Of a DNA stretch of 64,000 nt, positions 59,469 through 64,000 are shown piece after piece (positions within the stretch are counted from its first letter, which is position 1; every line of letters starts with the position of its first letter). The translations under genes and the position numbers were made by a program. Under the pieces are notes generated by a model, which ran no database searches, was not told where the DNA came from, and was given only the letters and a program-made list of their open reading frames with translations. The stretch comes from Chitinophaga caseinilytica (GTDB taxonomy: Bacteria > Bacteroidota > Bacteroidia > Chitinophagales > Chitinophagaceae): the NCBI RefSeq assembly GCF_038396765.1, contig NZ_CP150096.1:5501001-5565000 (forward strand), written 5' to 3'.

Positions 59469-60980
59469 ATGAAAATCTTGTCCGCCCGGCAAATCCGTGA
59501 AGCAGACGCTTATACGATCGCGCATGAGCCTGTAGACAGCCTCCGGCTCATGGAGCGCGCGGCAGCCGCATGCGCGCAATGGCTGATGGATACGTATCGC
59601 GGAACCGCCCGCCCCTTCTACATTTTCTGCGGACCGGGGAACAACGGCGGAGATGGTTTGGTCATTGCACGGTTACTGGCAGACAAGGGCTTCAACGTGC
59701 AGGCGTGGCTCGTGGCGAAGGGCACCCCTTCGCCCGACAATCTCGCCAACCAGGCACGCGTCCCTTTCCTGCAAACGATTCATGAGCCCGGGGAATTCCC
59801 GCCGATGGAAACGCCCGGCGTGATCGTTGACGCGCTTTTCGGGACAGGGCTGAACCGCCCCCTGGAAGGATGGACCGCTGCGATCATCCACCAGATCAAC
59901 GGCCAGCGCGGGCGGCACGATATTGTTTCCATAGACATGCCTTCCGGGCTGATGGCAGACAAAAGCACGAAAGGGAATCCGTGTATACATGCACGTTATA
60001 CGCTCACATTCGAATACTGGAAACTGGCGTTGCTGCTGCCGGAGAACGGTGAGTTCGCGGGAGAAACGGTGTTGGTCCCCATTGGCCTGCATCCCGCGTA
60101 TACGGCGGCGGTGCAGACGGAATACCATCTTACGGATATGGAGATGATCCGGACGATCTACCGGCCCCGCGATCCCTTCGCGCACAAAGGCACTTACGGG
60201 CATGCGCTGCTGGTGGCGGGAAGTTACGGGAAGATGGGCGCGGCGGTGCTTTCGGCGAAAGCCGTGATGCGCGCCGGCGCGGGCTTGCTGACGGTGCATG
60301 TACCGGGGTGCGGGTACGAAATCATGCAGACCGCTTTCCCCGAAGCGATGTGCGAAACCGAAGAACAGGCCACGTTTTCCGCGCATTTCGACGAGCCCTT
60401 CCGCCTGCGGCGCGCCCCGGAATACGATGTGATCGGGATCGGGCCGGGCACCGGCACGGAACCCGCTACCGCCAAAGCCCTGGAACGCTTGCTGGGCCTC
60501 TGGCAGGGGCCGATGGTGCTGGACGCCGACGCGCTCAACATCTTGTCGAAATGGCCGTCGCTCCTGCAACTGTTGCCCAAACACTGCATCCTGACGCCCC
60601 ACCCTAAAGAGTTCGAGCGGCTTTTCGGGGCCACGGGCAATCATTTCGAGCGGCTGGAATTGCTAAGGTCAAAGGCTGCGGAGCTGGAACAATACATCCT
60701 GCTGAAGGGGCGGTTCACGGCCATGGCGTGCCCGGACGGGTCGGTGTTCTTCAATCCCACCGGCAACCCCGGCATGGCAACGGCCGGCAGCGGCGATGTG
60801 CTCACCGGGATATTAACGGGGCTCCTGGCGCAGGGGTACGCCCCCAAAGCGGCGCTCATCCTCGGCACGTGGCTCCATGGCAAGGCCGGCGATCTGGCCG
60901 CCGCCGTGTCCCCCGAAGCCATGATCGCTTCCGACATCATCGGCCACCTCGCCAACGCATATGCCGAAATACAGCAGTAG
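59469..60980 (+). CDS. nnr: Bifunctional NAD(P)H-hydrate epimerase/dehydratase Nnr
   Basis: A 503-residue two-domain repair enzyme. Residues 1-220 are the YjeF_N epimerase (LSARQIREADAYTI, the Rossmann stretch GPGNNGGDGLVIARLL, VDALFGTGLNRPLEG, SIDMPSGL). Residues 225-500 are the ribokinase-like ADP-dependent dehydratase (HKGTYGHALLVAGSYGKMGAAVLSAKAVMRAGAGLLTVH, VLDADALNIL, LTPHPKEFERL, TAGSGDVLTGILTGLLAQG). Together they convert damaged NADHX and NADPHX back to NAD(P)H. The ATG start is used; the preceding TTG in frame would add only three residues. It is encoded alone behind a terminator. Confidence 0.96.
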   Translation: MKILSARQIREADAYTIAHEPVDSLRLMERAAAACAQWLMDTYRGTARPFYIFCGPGNNGGDGLVIARLLADKGFNVQAWLVAKGTPSPDNLANQARVPFLQTIHEPGEFPPMETPGVIVDALFGTGLNRPLEGWTAAIIHQINGQRGRHDIVSIDMPSGLMADKSTKGNPCIHARYTLTFEYWKLALLLPENGEFAGETVLVPIGLHPAYTAAVQTEYHLTDMEMIRTIYRPRDPFAHKGTYGHALLVAGSYGKMGAAVLSAKAVMRAGAGLLTVHVPGCGYEIMQTAFPEAMCETEEQATFSAHFDEPFRLRRAPEYDVIGIGPGTGTEPATAKALERLLGLWQGPMVLDADALNILSKWPSLLQLLPKHCILTPHPKEFERLFGATGNHFERLELLRSKAAELEQYILLKGRFTAMACPDGSVFFNPTGNPGMATAGSGDVLTGILTGLLAQGYAPKAALILGTWLHGKAGDLAAAVSPEAMIASDIIGHLANAYAEIQQ

Positions 60981-61103
60981 CGTCCATATTACACTTAAAC
61001 TAAATATAAGAGACTACTAGTAAAATAAATTCTAATACTTTATCTTCGTCAACCTTGAAAATCATAATCTAAAGCCTTGAAATTTTAAACGGATTAAAAG
61101 AGT

Positions 61104-63329
61104 ATGAGTATAGCTTACATTATTCCACTGTTCGGACTGATTGCACTATTATTTACCGCGGTACAGAGCGCCTGGGTTTCCAAACAGGATGCAGGGAACG
61201 AGCGGATGCAGGAAATTGCCAGGCATATTGCTGAAGGCGCTATGGCCTTTCTCAAGGCAGAGTACAAGATCCTCACCTATTTTGTGATCATCGCAGCCCT
61301 CTTGCTGGGCTACATGGGGTTCTCCCACGAGAATTCCGACTGGACCATCGCGCTGGCCTTTGTTATCGGCGCGGTATTCTCCGCCACGGCGGGTTTCATC
61401 GGCATGCGCATTGCCACTAAAGCCAACGTTCGCACCGCACAGGCGGCGCGTACTTCGCTCTCCAAAGCCCTGAAGGTTTCCTTCACCGGCGGCTCTGTAA
61501 TGGGCATGGGCGTAGCGGGGCTGGCCGTGCTCGGGCTTGGTGGCCTGTTCATCCTCCTCAAAGCCTATTTCGGAGCGGCTCCCAACACCGCCGAAATGGT
61601 TAAAACCATTGAAGTGCTCACCGGCTTCTCGCTCGGTGCGGAAAGCATCGCACTGTTCGCACGCGTGGGAGGCGGTATTTATACCAAAGCGGCCGACGTA
61701 GGGGCCGACCTCGTAGGTAAAGTGGAACAGGGGATTCCTGAAGACGATCCCCGCAACCCCGCTACCATCGCCGATAACGTGGGCGATAACGTGGGAGACG
61801 TGGCAGGTATGGGCGCCGACCTCTTCGGTTCTTACGTAGCCACCGTGCTCGCCACCATGGTACTGGGCAGTGAAGCCCGCGCCATAGACAATTTCGGCGG
61901 CCTCTCCCCGATCCTGCTGCCCATGGTGATCGCCGCCAGCGGCATCATCTTCAGCATTCTCGCTACCTTCTTCGTGCGTATCAGCGACAGCGCCGGTCTC
62001 AGCACCGGTCCTGTTCAGAAAGCACTGAACATGGGCAACTGGGGCTCCATCGTGCTCACGGCGATCGCCTGCGTAGGCCTCGTGTACTGGATCCTCCCCG
62101 CTGAGGCCTTCTACCTGCAGCGCGACTTCATCGGCGGCGACGCACTCCGCGAAGGCGCTAAAGCCATTACGCAAAATGGTGTCATCGGCGCCATCTTCGT
62201 TGGGCTCGCCGTAGGTACCCTCATGAGCATTATCACGGAATATTATACCGCTATGGGCAAACGCCCGGTGATGTCCATCATCCGCCAGTCTTCCACCGGC
62301 CACGCAACGAACGTAATCGGCGGTCTGGCCGTAGGGATGGAATCCACGCTGTTCCCGACCATCGTACTGGCAGCCGGCATCTACGGCTCTTACGCCTGCG
62401 CAGGCCTTTATGGCGTAGCCATCGCGGCAGCGGGCATGATGGCCACTACGGCCATGCAGCTGGCGATCGACGCATTCGGCCCCATCGCCGACAACGCCGG
62501 CGGTATCGCTGAAATGAGCGAACTGCCCAAAGACGTGCGCGAAAAAACCGATATCCTCGACGCGGTAGGCAACACCACCGCTGCAACCGGTAAAGGTTTC
62601 GCGATCGCTTCCGCAGCCTTGACCGCCCTGGCGCTCTTTGCCGCATTCGTAGGCGTGGCGGGCATTTCCGGGATCGATATTTATAAAGCCGACGTGCTGG
62701 CCGGCCTGTTCATCGGCGCCATGATCCCCTTCATCTTCTCCTCCCTCGCCATCCGCGCGGTGGGCGAAGCTGCCATGTCGATGGTGGAAGAAGTGCGCCG
62801 CCAGTTCCGCACCATTCCCGGTATCATGGAAGGCACCGGCAAACCGGAATACGACAAATGCGTGGCCATTTCCACCGAAGCATCTATCCGTAAAATGATG
62901 CTGCCCGGCGCCATCGCACTGGTTTCGCCCCTGCTGATCGGCTTTATCTTCGGCCCCGAAGTGCTCGGCGGCTTCCTCGCAGGCGCTACCGTGAGCGGTG
63001 TGCTCATGGGCATGTTCCAGAACAATGCCGGCGGTGCGTGGGACAATGCCAAGAAATCTTTCGAGAAAGGTGTTGAGATCAACGGCGAAACCTATTATAA
63101 GAAATCAGAGCCCCACAAGGCTTCCGTTACCGGCGACACCGTTGGCGATCCTTTCAAAGACACCTCCGGCCCGTCTATGAACATCCTCATCAAACTGATG
63201 TCCATCGTATCGCTGGTAATTGCGCCCACCCTCGCTGAAATCCACATCCACAAACAGGAGCCGCCGGTTGCCAAACAGCAGCCCGCACCCGAAGCTCCCG
63301 CTAAAGAAGTGGCAGCCGTGAAGTTGTAA
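61104..63329 (+). CDS. hppA: K+-dependent membrane pyrophosphatase (Na+/H+-pumping)
   Basis: A 741-residue membrane pyrophosphatase with about 16 helices. The substrate site shows [47 protein letters not shown] and the mirrored [16 protein letters not shown]. The stretch [10 protein letters not shown] (Gly489-Gly498) has Ala493 where K+-independent pumps have Lys, so the enzyme is of the K+-dependent class; in anaerobes and marine Bacteroidota this class commonly moves Na+, sometimes H+. It couples hydrolysis of pyrophosphate to ion export. The C-terminal tail ([19 protein letters not shown]) is a Pro/Ala-rich extension not in the core fold. A near-match -7 box (TATCTTCG) lies upstream. Confidence 0.96.
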   Translation: MSIAYIIPLFGLIALLFTAVQSAWVSKQDAGNERMQEIARHIAEGAMAFLKAEYKILTYFVIIAALLLGYMGFSHENSDWTIALAFVIGAVFSATAGFIGMRIATKANVRTAQAARTSLSKALKVSFTGGSVMGMGVAGLAVLGLGGLFILLKAYFGAAPNTAEMVKTIEVLTGFSLGAESIALFARVGGGIYTKAADVGADLVGKVEQGIPEDDPRNPATIADNVGDNVGDVAGMGADLFGSYVATVLATMVLGSEARAIDNFGGLSPILLPMVIAASGIIFSILATFFVRISDSAGLSTGPVQKALNMGNWGSIVLTAIACVGLVYWILPAEAFYLQRDFIGGDALREGAKAITQNGVIGAIFVGLAVGTLMSIITEYYTAMGKRPVMSIIRQSSTGHATNVIGGLAVGMESTLFPTIVLAAGIYGSYACAGLYGVAIAAAGMMATTAMQLAIDAFGPIADNAGGIAEMSELPKDVREKTDILDAVGNTTAATGKGFAIASAALTALALFAAFVGVAGISGIDIYKADVLAGLFIGAMIPFIFSSLAIRAVGEAAMSMVEEVRRQFRTIPGIMEGTGKPEYDKCVAISTEASIRKMMLPGAIALVSPLLIGFIFGPEVLGGFLAGATVSGVLMGMFQNNAGGAWDNAKKSFEKGVEINGETYYKKSEPHKASVTGDTVGDPFKDTSGPSMNILIKLMSIVSLVIAPTLAEIHIHKQEPPVAKQQPAPEAPAKEVAAVKL

Positions 63330-63349
63330 AATCACATCATTGCATATCG

Positions 63350-63385
63350 AAAGCCGGTCTCTTCCAGGGACCGGCTTTTTTTATT
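63350..63385 (+). terminator. Terminator of hppA
   Basis: A stem AAAGCCGGTC (63350-63359) with GACCGGCTTT (63369-63378), extended by one wobble and one G-C pair, followed by a T7 run. Confidence 0.88.
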
Positions 63386-63530
63386 CCCGCAAACGGTATT
63401 GTTGTTCCCACCCGAAAAACCACCTTTCGAAAAGCCGATTACAGCCTCACCTAAAATATTGAAAGGCAGGAACTTTGAGCCTCGATCAGCCAGAACCGTC
63501 ATCCTTTTGTTAAACCTAAACTCCTCTCTC

Positions 63531-64000
63531 ATGCAAACCACAAAACAAATCCAGTTGACAGACATAGAACCACATATGGCTGTCCTCCAGGGCTGGCTCC
63601 GCGGTAACATCGTGGGCATGTACGCAGGCCTCAAAATGAAAAACGGCAAAGAAACCGATCAGTGTGCCGTTGTGCTGCACGTGGAATACAAAAAATCACC
63701 CGACAGGCTGGCGATGGACGGAGATACGCCCATTCCCCCGTTTTTCGAACTGCCTTTTCCGCAATCCGGCGGCGGGCATGTGATGGTGAATGTTCCGACA
63801 GACGTGCAGGAGATCGGCCCCATCGAAGTCAAATATCCTGTTCTGGAACGGAAGGTCGGCGACTCCAGTGATTTTGAGCGCCCCTGTCCCGGCGGCTACC
63901 AGATCCAGGCCGGCGGGCTTCCGTCGTACGGCACGCTCGGCGCCAACATCAAATACAACAACAAGTACCGGATGATTTCCTGCAACCACGTCATTTCCTG
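63531..64000 (+). CDS. Chymotrypsin-fold protease-like protein (3' partial)
   Basis: An open frame of 156 residues from this ATG runs off the right edge. The first 110 residues are hydrophilic (MQTTKQIQLTDIEPHMAVLQ at the start) with a central LHVEYKKSPDRL. Then GGYQIQAGGLPSYGTLGANIKY leads to MISCNHVIS, which resembles the catalytic-His strand of chymotrypsin-like folds (compare NNHVLA in Nal1- and trypsin-like bacterial proteins). The Asp and Ser of the triad would lie beyond the window. No signal peptide is seen. The preceding 200 bp hold only the hppA terminator and no clear promoter box. Confidence 0.6.
   Translation, partial: MQTTKQIQLTDIEPHMAVLQGWLRGNIVGMYAGLKMKNGKETDQCAVVLHVEYKKSPDRLAMDGDTPIPPFFELPFPQSGGGHVMVNVPTDVQEIGPIEVKYPVLERKVGDSSDFERPCPGGYQIQAGGLPSYGTLGANIKYNNKYRMISCNHVIS

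Overview
The window looks like a chromosomal segment of a Bacteroidota bacterium, most likely a GC-rich member of the Chitinophagaceae (Chitinophaga-like). The grounds are the repeated -7 promoter box TAnnTTTG (often with TTTG 19-21 bp upstream), the weak Shine-Dalgarno sequences, the many lipoproteins and small outer-membrane barrels, the LytS/LytTR pair, the HYC_CC_PP-type protein beside an efflux operon, and tRNAs without an encoded CCA. No rRNA, CRISPR array, phage, integrase or insertion sequence was seen. By eye the GC content is near 57-60%, with two clear low-GC segments (about 27.95-32.8 kb and 45.1-45.8 kb).

0-9.6 kb: the end of an AlkD-like DNA glycosylase, two GNAT acetyltransferases, an SMR pump, a LytS/LytTR two-component operon with its own predicted operator, two cupins, a YceI lipoprotein, a ZU5-type lipoprotein and a secreted esterase. 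The esterase has the same LytTR-like direct repeat upstream. 9.8-16.1 kb: a HYC_CC_PP/TolC/RND/adaptor operon. A Met-rich adaptor suggests copper or silver efflux; the RND gene carries a one-base frameshift near its end. 16.3-17.5 kb: two tRNA-Ser genes around an orphan gene. 17.5-25.9 kb: a membrane-anchored winged-helix regulator, a serine hydrolase, a large alpha/beta hydrolase, and an OmpR-type two-component system. That system is divergent from a UspA-like/bestrophin pair, with an 11-bp-phased TTCTTAC array between them.

25.9-33.7 kb: hairpins, a three-copy dyad repeat, then a tripartite AcrAB/TolC-type pump operon and an AraC regulator. In this operon the pump and adaptor genes are markedly lower in GC than the TolC gene. 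33.8-44.8 kb: a MutS2-like ATPase without an Smr domain, MsrA, a Gfo/Idh oxidoreductase plus HEAT-DUF1080 operon (a probable 3-keto-glycoside pathway), an AraC regulator, a VOC protein, an acyltransferase and uracil-DNA glycosylase. 44.9-50 kb: tRNA-Arg followed by an AT-rich HEPN-like gene, a serpin-like lipoprotein, two glycosyltransferases, and a divergent XRE regulator/77-residue gene pair around a perfect 22-bp palindrome.

50-63.5 kb: a cell-envelope core of LptD, divergent from amidase, MCE/MlaD and OstA-like genes, then NhaA, two paralogous barrels, the bifunctional NAD(P)HX repair enzyme Nnr and a K+-dependent membrane pyrophosphatase. The right edge cuts a chymotrypsin-fold protease-like gene. 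Assignments rest on motif recognition without database searches. The strongest unexplained signals are the phased RR array, the paired LytTR repeats, the HEPN gene, the dyad repeat cluster and the RND frameshift.
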